64,000 nucleotides of DNA from Epiperipatus broadwayi. Taxonomy: Eukaryota > Onychophora > Udeonychophora > Euonychophora > Peripatidae. This document shows positions 1 through 13,078 of this stretch, piece after piece. The stretch lies in NCBI GenBank assembly GCA_028023455.1, contig JAQFVV010000204.1, forward strand, positions 1,707,001 through 1,771,000, written 5' to 3'. Position 1 is the stretch's first letter; each line of letters begins with the position of its first letter. Below the pieces are notes generated by a model. The model saw only the letters and a program-made list of their open reading frames with translations, ran no database searches and had not been told where the DNA came from. The translations under genes and the position numbers were made by a program.

Positions 1-777
1 AAGATCACTGACAATACTAGTAATAAATTTAAGAATAAGACGCGAGGTATAGCTCAGAAATCTAGTATTAAATATGAAAGTATTTGTCCAAAATTTAATA
101 TTTACAAAAAAATCTTATTTACAAAAATTAAAGATACAATGCCTAATATAAATTTTATAAGGTTTAAAATTGATCAGAACAGAGATATAGGCAAAGCCAA
201 AATAAAACTTAAATTCAGAAGTAAGGAGAAAATTAAGATAGATTTTCTTAAGGAGATACTTAATCACAACAAAAATCTGAGAAAGATTAAAGTGAAATTT
301 AAAGGATTAAATAGTGAAAAGAGTAAGATAAGTTATCTTAGTGAAGCTATTGATTACATAAGAGATATTGGGAAAGCAAAAGTAAAATGTAAAGAAATAA
401 ATGAAAAGGTATTTAATTTAAATATAGGTAGAAAGATTATTGATGTAGAAAAAGAGATCGGAAAGGCCAAGATAAAACTTAAAAAGCTAGATAATGATCC
501 CATTAATATAGATTTTCTTAGGGAGAGTGTAAATATACAGAGAGATATCGGAAAGGCCAAAGTTAAACTTAAAGTTGAAAAAGAAAAGATAAATAATATT
601 GATTTTCTTAGAGATAACATTGATAAAGAGAAGAATACAGGTAAAGCAAAGGTAAAACTTAAGTGTAGTAAGCAAAAGAGTTTTAAGGTAAAATTTCTTA
701 GGGAAAATTTTGATAGAGAAAAGAATACAGGAAAGCCCAAAGTGAAACGTAAAGAAACAAGTTTAAGAGAGAATTAA
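1..777 (+). CDS. 3' part of a gene for a lysine-rich repeat protein (left end outside window)
   Basis: The frame is open from base 1 to the TAA at 775-777 (258 codons), so the start is probably to the left; the first ATG inside the window is at 139. From that ATG the product is almost wholly seven repeats of 28-32 residues. Each has a head like IDFLRE, a short charged spacer, then a basic core such as RDIGKAKVKLK or NTGKAKVKLK. The protein is very rich in Lys and Ile, with no cysteine pattern, signal peptide or membrane segment visible. Across repeats the Gly-Lys-Ala-Lys codons differ mainly at third positions (GGC, GGG, GGA, GGT for Gly; GCC, GCA for Ala; AAA, AAG for Lys), which suggests selection on the protein. 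I recognise no family. The basic cores could bind nucleic acid or another acidic partner, but that is a guess. It could belong to a retroelement or to a host gene. Confidence 0.6.
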   Translation, partial: KITDNTSNKFKNKTRGIAQKSSIKYESICPKFNIYKKILFTKIKDTMPNINFIRFKIDQNRDIGKAKIKLKFRSKEKIKIDFLKEILNHNKNLRKIKVKFKGLNSEKSKISYLSEAIDYIRDIGKAKVKCKEINEKVFNLNIGRKIIDVEKEIGKAKIKLKKLDNDPINIDFLRESVNIQRDIGKAKVKLKVEKEKINNIDFLRDNIDKEKNTGKAKVKLKCSKQKSFKVKFLRENFDREKNTGKPKVKRKETSLREN

Positions 778-3700
778 AGTTTAGATTTAGAAAAGAAAAT
801 ACCTAATGATTAAAACAAATAATTCCTAGATAAGACTTATATTTAAAAAATATATTATAGCTTATTTTTTTTACAGAACAAATACAAAGCTTTAAAATGT
901 CATAACTTAATTATCTTAAAATGATAAGGAAAGTGTAGAAATTTTTTTGGTATTACTAGTTGAGATTCTGAATGTAATGTCCAAATATTTTATAGGTTTG
1001 TATTAAAAACAGTATATTCGTTTATAGTTCAGTAGTACAAGATAGAATTTGATTATAGCAAATGATAAAGATATTAATTGTCAATGAATAGAGAAATGAT
1101 AAGATAGATGTTTAATTTAAAATTTTTATTCGAAGGAGGAGGTTATGTGCCCTTTTCTATAGGCCAGTAATAGTTCATAACAGTCAATTACTAAAAAAAT
1201 TTAAATTTTAGAATTTGTTCTTTTAATACATTAATTATAGTTTGTCGATTATATTTTTAAAGTACAATTTAAAGCTAAAGCAAGTACGTAGTATATAAAA
1301 TTATAGCGAATTATCTAAAAATAGTTAAGTAAAGTTTAAAATATTGTTTCATATGGTTGTAAAAGCTGGCCATATTAAATAACACAGCTATAAACAATTA
1401 AAAGTATATTTAATAAGTTCGATTTTAATAGTTTAAAACTTGTAGTAATAAATGTTATATTTTAAATTTATAAAGTCATATTTAATAAGCAAAAATTAAT
1501 ATAGTATATTTTTAAAATAAACTTTATGATGGTGAAAATTATATTTAATTCTATATTTTCTAAATTATTCTTCCAAATTTTTTATAATTATTTTATATAA
1601 TATAATAAATGTATCAATTTTATAAATCTGGGCAGAGAAATAGATTAAAAATCGTCTGTCAAAGTTATTAATCATGAGACTTGTATACTATATACTTTCA
1701 CACACATGCTTGTTTGAATTAATAACAAAGTTTAAAATATTTTAAAAGTTATATTATAGAATTGGATAGAATTATTGCCTATCATAAAAGTAAATAGTAT
1801 TAAACATTAAATTAACTATCGTATAACATGCTTAAATGATGTAATAAAGACGAATACGGTTAATAAAAAAATTAAATATTTTGTTTAAATAAAAATAGAT
1901 AAAGGGAATAGGTTATTAAAATTATTTTAAAAGTTATTTTAAATGTTTAAATAGTTTTAATAAAATAATAATTGAAGTAAAAGTGGAATTTTAAATAATA
2001 TTTTTTAAATTTTATTACGTCATAATTTCTAATTTTGAAATTCAATTCCACTATAAACTAAAAATATGTAAATTTGTTCTCAAGCTAAAGTAAGAATTAA
2101 CCAATAGGAATAGGTATTCTTACAGACTATAAATTTCGTCATAACTAAGTTATCGGGGGAGATTAATAATGTATTGAAACCAGAAAAAAGGTATATTAGC
2201 AGCTATCAAAGAGATAGTATTTATTTTTAAAATTTTTATTTTAGTCAATTTTTTTAGTACTTTCTTATTGTTTTATTTGCAAAAAAAACTAATTGATAAT
2301 TTTTAAAAGTATTTTTGCAAAAGAGGGTGTTAAAATATAATAATTTAGAAACTTTGTGGAAATGATTTTCTAATTTTTAAAGTACTTACCAGTCGTATTT
2401 TATCTAAAAATTTAACCTAAACTTCGCAATAAAAAAAAATGGATATACTATGAAATAAAATGGATATAAGTTGTAATGCTGAAAAAATATTTGAAATATT
2501 TATTGATATGGCTTTATTAATATTTCCCTGGAGAACTGTTTTGGTACATAAAAAAAAACCACAGCTCGGACATTATACGGAGTCTAAAAAAAAAAAAAAT
2601 CTATTGAAACGTATTATTTATACGCTTATCCAAGATTTATTTTTAAATAGTAATAAGACAATTATATCTCATGAATCATTTTATAGAATATTATATTCAA
2701 AGGAGTAAAATGTTATATACTTTCTGAAGGTAACATTTTTAAAAAAATATTTTCAAGAATTTAAGAAAGAACCCAGGAGAATATGTTATAGAAGCATTTT
2801 TGATATTAAAATATCCGTTATTCGAATTATTTAAAATGTATTTAGAAAAGATTTGTTCAAAAGTACTTGGAGTTTTTTTTTTTATTTTTAAAAGAGATTT
2901 ATAAAAATATCAAATGAAAGTTTAAATGTATCAAGAAGGAAACATATATAAAAAAGTGAACACATAGTTGAATAAAAGATGGATCCATGGAAATACAAAT
3001 AGTACTTAAAAGTTTATCGAATATTTTTAAAGTTAAATTAGATGGATTGATGCATCGGATATGCAGAGAATATTGGTAGAGAAGATTAAGAAGCTTCACA
3101 GGATTAATTAATATTATGATTTAATAATTATCATCCTAAATACTAAAACCAAGGATTATTTTCATAAATTTTACTAAATGGATTAATAATTATTTTTATT
3201 TTAAACTTTAACGTGCTTGGAGGGGAACATTTTAAAAAAAAAAACTCTAGAGAAAATAATAAACATTTTGGACTTATCAGGAACTATCTTCAAGAAAATA
3301 TGTAATTATAGTTTTGATTCTTTTTATTTTGTTAACCTAGATTAAATCTAAATTTTTATATAAGATTATGAAAAACATAAAAACATTAATTTATTAATAT
3401 TAAAATTTTATAATATAACAGTCTAATAATTTAGCTAAAAATATTTTAATATAAAATGTATGGGTGTGAACTTTTTTTTATATCTGCAATGCTCAAGTGG
3501 ATAAAGGAAGCCTACTGAACACGATGACTAGATAAAGGTTATTGGTAATAATAATAACTATTGATAATTTATAATGTATATTTTTTTTTGTTTTCTTTAG
3601 ATCATCCATAAATTGGAAGAATGAAGTGTAAAAGTTTTTTACTTATATGTACCGCATTTCATACAACATTTTAAGAAAACATTATGAGATAGGATTGATT

Positions 3701-5639
3701 TGAAAATATGCATACGATGATTATTTTTTTTATTAGTGATATAATTCAACATAACAAATAATTATGTGACTCTTTTAAAATTTTCATGTTGGGATATTCA
3801 AATATTGTCTAAGTAGATTGTATATGATTAGACATATAGAATAATGAAGTAAGCAGACTTTTCTTGTGGAACAGCTAGATTGTTTAACTATTAATGAATT
3901 TTATTTATTGTTTTGTAAATGCAGATAGTTATTTATCGATGTAAGATGTGGAAAATCTTGAGAAATAATGTTGAGATAGTGGCTTGGAAGTACTTAGTGA
4001 ACAGGAAACCAAGATGATGTTTTAAGAAATAGGATGTTATAAGGAATGGAAATAATATTTAGTCTTTATGTGGTTATCAGCATAGTTAACATAGCCCTAT
4101 GACTGATACACATTTTATTTGGACAGTGTTTATATTTCTTTACATATTTGATGTTCTAATAAAGCGAAGAAATAGCTTTAACATCGCCCCTGTACTAGAG
4201 GATATTAGGCAGGTAAATGCCATACCTCTTCACACTGTGCCATGATTTTGAGATATGTTAAGAGTAATACTCTAGCTTTTTTCCTTAATCCTATGCATCT
4301 GTTTTCGCTATCTTTATTTCATGTAGCTGCATCGTTCAATAAGATATGTTTAAGAGAAATGATAAATAATTTAGAACTTAAGTTATGCTATCGTTTTGTA
4401 TAAGATTGTTTTATTTGCTTAGAAGGAATAGGACGTTATAATTTAAAATTGAAGATCCAAAGTATCCTAAGGAAAGAAAAGAATCATAAAATATATTTTG
4501 AATTTTATTTCGGAAATGAAATATAATTTTGTTTTTAAAATAAAGTATCTAAACAAAGATATTTTCTTTAAAGTGATAATAATTTTAAATGCTTTAGTAT
4601 TATTTTTTTAAGAGAAAAATAAGTATTGCATATTTTAAAATATAATAGTACAAAGTAAATTATGTAAACAATATGCATAGTATATTTTTGTTTATTGATT
4701 AACAGAAATATATTAATGATTACACTTATATCATACTAAAGTAAGGCTTAAAGAAGAATATATTATGATTAGTAAACATTGTGTGATAAATACTAAAATC
4801 TAGAACTGAATTTTGGATAATTTTTGTGTAACATCTTTGACTTTGCAAGATGATATTTTTTTTAATATTTTGAGAAATCCATACTCATTATAAAATTTGG
4901 TTTTCTATAGAATGTTTTCTAAGTATGAATTTTTAAAATAGAATAGTTTAATAATATTAAGGATAAAATGCTGTTGCTAATAAAGTAGATAAATATATTT
5001 GTAATAAGTTAACCATAATGAGAAACCAAATAGTAACATTTTTTTTTTAAATTTGTCCTAAATCTAAATAAAGATATAATTGAAATATAATTTTTTTTTA
5101 TAACTCGGTAGATCAAACTGTAAAGTAAAAATGTTAAGGATATCCACTGTAAATAATGTAAATCAATTGTTTATTTATTTGTTGTTAGTAATAAACTTTG
5201 TTAAATTTTGTTATTTTCAAAGTTTTGTGTCCGAGTTATTTATTTCTCCACATCGCTGCATGAAAACACGATATATGCATAATAATTGAAACAAATATAT
5301 AATTTTGCACAAAAGATAAATAGAGAATTATTTTAAGAATTTTAAATATTTTATTGGTATTCATTATAATTAAATAATCATAATCTTACATTATTTTATT
5401 GGTCATAAATCAGTTATCACAATATTATATTAAATTATATGCTATCAGTTGCCACACATATTTTGTTTGTCAGATTATTAAAATGCTACCACGTATTTAT
5501 TATATCATTACATGAAGATATAAGATCATATTATATTATTTCATTATTTTATTATGGTAATAAAATTATAGTAAAAAGAAAAGATATACAGAATTAGTTA
5601 AACAATGAAATATATTATTACTGTTATTTATTATTATTA
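778..5639. other. A+T-rich non-coding DNA
   Basis: This 4.9 kb stretch is dense in stop codons on both strands, with many poly-A and poly-T runs. An 82-codon frame at 2460-2708 has no recognisable motif and is rich in A-run lysines, so I treat it as chance. A less A+T-rich patch near 4,080-4,260 shows no coding or RNA signature that I can name. Confidence 0.5.
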
Positions 5640-6140
5640 GTTTCAGTGTAGTAGATTATGACATAAAATCCCTTCTCATATTTTACTACCGTATTTTTAT
5701 TAACTTAGAATAAACTTTATGAACCTGAGATTATTTTATTGAGCTAGATTATTAAATAGAAGATTAAGATTTAATTATTGGTTTAATCTTAGCGAGTAGA
5801 AGTTATTAAAGTCGTAAGAATACTATGAGTTTGTTATTTGAAATAGTAATAAGGGGGGATAGTGTTCTTATGCCATTGAGGTAGTATCCTGTGGGATATT
5901 GGCTCAATGTAATCTATCTTGTCACCTGTATTTTCACTTCAAGTCTCATGAAAATATTAAATATTTATTTAATTTATTTTTATAAACTGAACCTTATTCG
6001 TATTTTAAATTTGAGCTAGTGAAATATTTTAATTTTAATGCTGAATATTTTAGTTATTAATTATTAACTGAGATAGAACCCGTTTTATTTTATATCATAT
6101 ACTATTATCTGGAAGTGAGGATGCACGAGATGAAGGTTAG
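5640..6140 (+). repeat. possible relic LTR related to the E2 LTR
   Basis: Scattered blocks occur in the same order as in the 3' third of the E2 LTR (35.7-36.1 kb and 44.8-45.1 kb). These are TAAAATCCCT near 5,666, an aataagg...TTCTTATGCCATTGA block at 5,850-5,880, and AGTCTCAT near 5,943. The region runs into an (AT)n tract near 6,142, as intact LTRs in this window do. Spacing differs and the identity is low, so it may be an old solo LTR of a related family or a coincidence of A+T-rich sequence. Confidence 0.35.
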
Positions 6141-7721
6141 AATATATATATATATATTATTATGTATGCAATGTAGATCGTAATTGCAAATTACGTGAAG
6201 CACATTGAAAAGGTCAAAAATTAATATTTGCCAAAAAGAGCTTTTTTGTGTATGTTTATTATTATATTTATTATTGATGCTATATAAAGATATTTTATAT
6301 TATATCGTTCATTTATTTAAATATATGTAAAAGCATCATAATGGATTAAACTTATTTCGATTTTTGATGATATATATATATCTTTTTTTTTTTAAAAAAA
6401 AAAAAAAACTTCATTAGCGTCTAAATTTAAGATGCACATAATTGATTATGATGTTGGTTTACTTCTGATTAAATATCATCTTTACACATTGAAAGTGATA
6501 TTTAATATATATATATTAGAAAAGTGTTTTATATTAATTCATTATAAAAAATTATAAATAAATATACACTAAAATAAAAATAGACTAACGTATACGTTGT
6601 CATTTTTGATATGCATGTTAGGGAATGATATAAAATTACAATAAATTTTAACAATGGTATTCAGTAGAAAGTTAACAAAAATAGTGAACAAATTGAAAAT
6701 TTTCAAGTATTTTTTATATAAAACAATATCATTGAAAATTACTATTTTTTTTCATTAAATAATTAATAAATTGTTTTTTGAATAAACTACTCATTTACTT
6801 CCCACTATCAGTTGATTAGATGGCTAGGTCGTGCCTATATTTAAACTATAGCCATTGCAAGATGATTTATTCGTGTTATATCATGAGGTCTTTTATTTAT
6901 GTATAATATGTGTGTGAATGTGAAAGTTTACATAAGGATGATCTGATTTTCTGCACTAATAAATGATTTGTGATATGGTTTGAGATGAGGGCTGTTCTGT
7001 CAAAAACCAAAATAAATAAATAAATAAATACACATTTAGCATAAATATTTAATAAATTATTTATTATTCCAAATGTATTGTATTATATTGAATTTATAAT
7101 TTATATCGTATAAATTATTAAATTCAAGAGTTTATCAATTATCATTACCAACATAATAGAGGTTTTGTGTTTTCTTTTATAACTGGAGGCTTTTCAGGTG
7201 GATAAACATTAGAATGCGTGATAATTTATGCTGCATAAATTATAAGTTTGATTTATACTACATATTTCGAATGAGATGATCGATTTGTTCTTTCATTAGA
7301 TATTTAAATCATTATATGTTTCATATTATGACATATAAAATATACAAGGTTTTAAATAAATATTTTTTAATCACCTGACTTACTATTTCATTTGTATAGT
7401 GCATTTTAAGTTATGTTTATTTAATTAATAATCACAATCTTATTTAAAATATAAGACCATGATTATTAATTGAACACACATTTCTTAAAATACATACTAT
7501 TGTATATATATAATTCGCCATTTTTATTTACTTGCTGAGATTCTGATATTAATCTGCAGGATTCTCAGTTTATTGGTTATGTAATAGAATAAATATGTAT
7601 ATCATATCAAGATTGACATTTCGTGATTTGTAAATCAAATTATCGATTCTATTCTACATTATCTACGATGAATGAATGATTGAGAATTATATATATATAT
7701 TATATTATATTTCACAAATAA
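6141..7721. other. A+T-rich non-coding DNA with an (AAAT)n tail
   Basis: No gene is visible. A tract of about five AAAT units at 7,009-7,030 follows a less A+T-rich segment (6,790-7,000). That arrangement resembles the 3' end of a short retroposon, but I find no tRNA-type A and B boxes together and no reverse transcriptase, so the segment stays unassigned. Confidence 0.35.
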
Positions 7722-7838
7722 ATTTCAGAAAAATTGCTAAGCGTCTTTGCCAAAGCCAGACTACAATACAATTAATTGTAGACTTGTTTTGATAAAAATG
7801 CTCTACATCGAAAACCTGGCTTAGCAATTTTTTGAAAT
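7722..7838. repeat. short inverted-repeat element (MITE-like hairpin)
   Basis: The ends are near-perfect inverted copies over about 20 bp: ATTTCAGAAAAATTGCTAAG on the left, and on the right the reverse complement of ATTTCAAAAAATTGCTAAG. A second small palindrome (CTACAAT...ATTGTAG) lies inside. At 117 bp with no coding capacity it looks like a minimal non-autonomous DNA element or a long hairpin. No clear target duplication was found, so the superfamily is unknown. Confidence 0.5.
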
Positions 7839-9725
7839 ATAATTTTTAATTTTTCTATCGTTTATATATATATATATATTGTCACGCAGATTTCTCTATA
7901 TGCACAACGATAGAGTGGGGAGAGAATTTCATTTATTTGTCAAGAATTCAGGCAAATGATGGAAGCACTTTCAGTTCAGATCCAGATAAAATATTACTCT
8001 CTCATACATTGGTATTTCTAGTGCTGACATATGGGTAAGAAGGACCTTTGTGCACGCTAAATTTTAGCAACTTTTCCCCTCATTCAATGAAGTAAAATTT
8101 GTAAATTGAAAGACATTTTTCTCAGTGTTATTGTAAAAAAAACTTGAAAATATAGCTTTAGTCATTTAACATGTTCAAAAAATACCCTAGTATTTTATTT
8201 ATTTATTTTTATAAAATAAAGTCAGAGAATAAAATACATGCTAAAATAAAACAAACTAATGTTCAAAAAAATAATTTTTAAAACAATAATTAAATAATAC
8301 CTTAAAACAAAAATATTTATTTAGTAAATTTGAAATTTTTAATTTTTTCTTTCAAAGGTTTTGATAGTATTTTTTTGGACAATTCTGTAAAATTTTTAGT
8401 AGAGATAAAAAATATCTGAAAATAATATAATTTTTTAAATATCTAAATGTTTTTATAACATTTTTAAAAACCACCACCACTACACACATCCACAAAAACA
8501 TGCACTGCTCCCTTATATGAATAATTCTAATTTACTTACCATTCTATTAAATATATCTACAACCAGATTATAATTCTTGGAGTGTTTTACTTCTGATCTC
8601 CATTCCACATAGTGAGAAATATAGATTCTGGCTTGACTTTATTATTCTTCCTGAATCAAGATTTAGACTGGCAGGTCAATAATTCATTAAAAATAGTTGT
8701 TTGTTTGAAACCCGATTGAAAATCTTATTGCATAAACTTATTCACATTTTCTATTAACAAAATTATATTCATTAACTAATAAAATATTTACACTACTAAT
8801 TAATCTTTATGTGGTGTTATTCCACTATTAATATCTATAATTTATTATATACATATATAGTCTGATATTTTAAATTTTATATTTACATTGTTTATTTATA
8901 TAACTTTTATATTTTATTAGCACCATCAATTAGGTCAATATTAAATAACATGGTTGGAAAAACTTTTACAATCCACTAGCATTTTCTTGTTAAAAAGTTC
9001 TTTGTTTTAAAAACCCATTGTTATTTTAATTCACACAAAACTTGTTTACATTTTCTCTTAACATAATCGTTATATTTCTTTTCATTCAATAATGAAATAT
9101 TTACAGTATTGTATTATTTTATTTTTTAATGCCTATTAATAACTAAATTGTATTATATGTCATATTTTATTATATAATTTGATAATAAAGCTACCAGGAA
9201 AAATTTAAAATTTTCTTACTTAGATTATTTATTCAATACATTTTTAGAAGCCATTAAAACATGTTGCACTTTATTTTGTTTATTCCTAGATATCATATGA
9301 ATAATTATAAAAAAGTCAAATACTTGCTTTGTTCCATTAGAGGGGTTTTATTATAATAAGAGAATTCCATTAAATAATATCATTGTTAAAAATTAATATT
9401 TTAATGTACAAAGAAAAACTGTTTAGTAAAACATGTAAAAACATAATACAGCTTAATAAGAAAGAAAAAGAGAAATATATTGTATTAGAAAAACTTTGCA
9501 CTAGACACCATTGGAATCAATTCTAAAACCTTGCATGCAAGAGGCAGACATTCTACTAGTAGTCTAAACTGAATGATGTATGATTGAAAAACACAATTTC
9601 CTCACATGCAAAATTATTGTAATTGTGAGCTAATATTTTTAAATAAGTTTTATTTTTAAATAAATTATTAATAGTAATGTGTTATTTTTATAATTTAGAA
9701 CATTTAAATGTGTTTGAGAAAGCTA
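7839..9725. other. A+T-rich non-coding DNA
   Basis: No gene is visible. An (AT)n tract at 7,864-7,880 is followed directly by TGTCACGCAG, the same AT-then-TGT junction seen at true LTR starts in this window, but no matching partner end was found. Confidence 0.4.
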
Positions 9726-10110
9726 AACGTTTTCATTTATATTTTGTGCAATGTTAGAGTATATATGAAGTATATTTTGTGGCTTGGGCAATTGTCACAA
9801 CAAGTCTCAGTAAAGAAGTATTCCTCTTATATTTAAATAGAAAATATTTGATATCAGAATGTGTTTCTAAGAATAAAGTGACTCAGAAATTTAAACATTT
9901 TCATCATGAGCAAAATGGCATCAGCTTGTTTGGTTAAGTGTAATGATAAAAATACAAGCATAGTACATTTCTAAGTCTTAGGCAATTGTCACAATAAGTA
10001 AAAAAAGTATTACTTTCATATTTAAATAAAACATATTTAAACTTGAATATTTTTCTAACAATGAAGTGATTCAAAAAATGTATTTACATTTTCATTTATA
10101 TATAAATCTT
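9726..10110. repeat. tandem repeat, unit about 170-190 bp
   Basis: Two diverged copies and the start of a third are recognisable. Landmarks recur in order: ACrTTTTCAT (9,726; 9,895; 10,086), a GGCAATTGTCACA block (near 9,787 and 9,981), a TATTTAAATA block, then an AAGTGAyTCA block (near 9,876 and 10,063). The copies are clearly diverged, so this is an old duplication. No coding role is seen. Confidence 0.55.
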
Positions 10111-11061
10111 ATTAATTATCTTAGTGTCTTGGCACCCCTGTGGTTAAGCCCTTCTGTGTCCCACACAACCTACACACCTACATGTAGTGGCCCTGGGGAT
10201 TTCTACAAAGAAGCTATTTGCTTTGTATTTGCAGTGTCTTGTACATGTATTTATAATCATATAAACAAAGTTATTATTCAATCTGTGTAAATTGTACAGA
10301 GATTACTTTATATTGTTTTCCTGTAAAGTATATCATTCTAAAAAATGTTGTTGCTGCCTGTGAAAAAAATGAAGAGAATAGTTGGAGAGTCAGTGCCATA
10401 AAAATCATAGTCAGTCAAGCAGAACACAGATCTGCCAAGAGTAAATTAAACTATAGGTTGAAAGGGGAAAATGGCAGTGCTAAAATGTAACTAGTACAAA
10501 TAATTGCAAAATAGTGAAAACTAAGAGTGAAAGAAACTCATTTACCGACTTTCAATTATAAGAGTAAACAAAATAAATGTTAACGAACTGTATAGTTATT
10601 TGCCATGTGTGAAATAAAATATTTTCACATACAAAACTTATTCTAATATAAACCCAAAGTTAAGGGATACTTTCTGTTATTATCTTATTGCTTATTATTA
10701 TTATTTGTTTTATGCATTTTGCACAGAGAAATAAACTTGCTGAAACATATTTTCATCTTTATGTTAAATTACTTTTCACTGACATGGCTGGAATTAAACA
10801 CAACACCCATGTACACAGCAAGTGTCCACACTCTACATTTTATGAAAAACCATGCAAACACAAGATGGATGCAGTTTATGAAGAATCCATGCAAACAATC
10901 ATGGATATAGAATGATGCTGTTAAAAAGTTAATCACATATAATAATGGCAGTTCCCACTCAAAATCTTTGAAAATTTAATATTAACAATCCTACATAATG
11001 GAATATATATATCAAATATATTGACCATTATATGAAAATAAATAAAGTAGAAGAGGATAAT
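10111..11061. other. non-coding DNA, unassigned
   Basis: Slightly less A+T-rich near 10,120-10,220. Short open frames at 10,066-10,290 and 10,688-10,915 show no domain. The region may be part of the retroelement whose gag relic begins just downstream, but nothing in it is diagnostic. Confidence 0.35.
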
Positions 11062-12040
11062 GTTAAAATTTCAACTTTATTGTGTTTACTGGTAGTGATG
11101 TTTTGCAAATAGAGAAACAATTGTGCGATCTAAAAATCCCAGAAGATATACTGTATAAAGAATTAATAGGAAATCTTAATGCATATTTTTAGTCAGTGAT
11201 AACAAAGAGAATGGCTCATTTTCATTTCAAGATGAGACAACTATTACTTCAGCAATATCAAGATTGCATCCTAGCATTGTAAATATTAGCTAGCGAATGG
11301 TAATTCACATCTGATTTAGAGGATATATTTCTACATCAATGGATATTTGGGATGTTAGACCACAACCTTATAAAATATTTAAGTGAAGTGGATTTAATGT
11401 ATAGAATGTCTATTGCAAAATGTATAGCATACAAGATAACAACTGAAAGTGTGTCAGAATTTCAAAGAGTGCCCAATGATTGAAAAAATGGATAAATTGC
11501 CTAAAACATTATTAAAAAATAAAGTAACTTATTATGTTATGGAATAAAAAAACACTCAAAAAAAGTTGTGCAAATTGAAATTGAAGAAATTTCATATTTG
11601 TGGTATTAAAGGCCACCTAGCTTGAGTTTTTAAGAAAAAGGATCATAAGATAAAAAACTAACCATGCCTGGATTTAAATCTGGGAGAGGTGAAGTTTGTA
11701 AAAATGAAAAAATAAAAATGTTAAATGATTCAGTTAATGGTCTGATTATACTGGAAGTTATCATTTGTGGTAATAAGGTAAGTATAAAAGTTCAATATAG
11801 TGCTGGACTATCTATTCTATCTCTTAAAAAATGGAAAAAATCAATGCTAATTGCAATAATGGAGTAAAATTGAAAAAGACTGATGTATTGACCACAAATG
11901 TGAATGGAATCAAAATACACATTTGTGTAAAACTTTCAGTTCCGGTGAAGGTAAACAAAAATTTGAAAGTATTACTATTATTTACAGTAAAGAGAGATGT
12001 CAGTCTGTTGCTTGGTCAAAATTGTTTCTGTCCTGTCTGA
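11062..12040 (+). pseudogene. gypsy-type retrotransposon relic: gag and protease
   Basis: The reading frame is broken by stops and shifts, but the order of parts is that of a Ty3/gypsy gag-pol start. At 11,065-11,190 there is a capsid segment with KISTLL and CDLKIPEDILYKELIGNL. At 11,310-11,460 there is a second capsid segment (LEDIFLHQWIFGMLDHNL, then LSEVDLMYRMSIAKC), matching the usual R/FVCGL-like region of this gag type. At 11,545-11,625 lie two zinc-knuckle-like motifs (HSKKSC and HICGIKGHL). At 11,740-12,035 follows a retropepsin-like domain with a degraded active-site region (YSAGLSILS in place of the usual DTGASVSIIS) and the closing LLLGQNCF. No RT follows; a run of eleven G begins near 12,068. 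It is dead, and from a different lineage than E1-E3, whose gags lack zinc knuckles. Confidence 0.75.
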
Positions 12041-13065
12041 ATTTATATTGCTAAATGAAAGAATTTGGGGGGGGGGGGGATATTAAAATCCACAATGGTA
12101 AAATTTGGAATGAATATCAATCCATAGAGGGTTTACTAAAGAAAACTTACAATCTGTGGGCAGTGGCTAAAAAAACATGACCACACATTTACATAGACTT
12201 CTTAGATTTATGATTGAATATTTATTTTTAATGGTAATAGATTTATATTCCTGATGGGATGAATATAAGCTTGTCAAAATCATGAGTACTGAATGTACTA
12301 TCAAAGCCCTACAGGAATGTGATAATGGAACAGGATTTACTTCTATTATCATATTTTGCTTTTTCAAATATAAACTAAACCTATTTTCATTTCATTTCCT
12401 AATTTTTATAAGGATGAATATTCAAATGTACTCCAATATTAATAAAAGATTATTCATTGTGGTTAATAATTAAACTTCACAAAATACAGTTAACTTCTCA
12501 TTTTAATATCCTTATATGTAAATAAAATATTAAATATGTTAAATACTAATTAATACAATGCTAATATTATATAATCACTGTATTAATAAACTTTTTAAGC
12601 ACTGGTTATATCGATGAGTTGATCTCCATTGTCAGATTTTGCTTTTACAAATATAAACTGAACCAATTTACATTTGCCTTTTCTAATTTTATTGCTGCTG
12701 TATTAATTAGCATTTGCATAATTGATATTTAATCATTTACTCACAAAGATATTAAAATGATAGAAATTAATTCAATTTTATGAAGTTACATTTTTTACTC
12801 ATGTTGAATGGGGCATTATTAAAATAAAATTTTGTTTGGATATTTTCTCTTCTAAAAATATTATTTGTCAAATTTGCTATCTTTATAAGAATTGGAAAAA
12901 AATGGATAATTGTAAAAGAAAAATCTGAAAATCAAGCGTAATTTATTGACAAAACCGATTCTAAAAAAGTCTATTAATCCAAAGATTATCTATTATTAAC
13001 TCTAAATTACTTGATATTTATATATACTATTGTTGTGCTTATATGTAAATTAATATATATATATA
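12041..13065. other. A+T-rich non-coding DNA
   Basis: No gene is visible. Near 12,302 and 12,610 two segments share wording (TTTGCTTTTxCAAATATAAACT), a local diverged duplication. An (AT)n tract at 13,051-13,067 borders the LTR-like block to the right. Confidence 0.4.
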
Positions 13066-13078
13066 TAAACACGTGTGA

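Noticed and set aside
354-740. 128-codon open frame on the minus strand
   Set aside because: It is the antisense of the lysine-rich repeat gene; AAA/AAG-rich codons seldom give stops on the other strand. Third-position variation fits the plus strand.
2460-2708. 82-codon open frame
   Set aside because: No domain, A-run lysines and no context; expected by chance in this much A+T-rich DNA.
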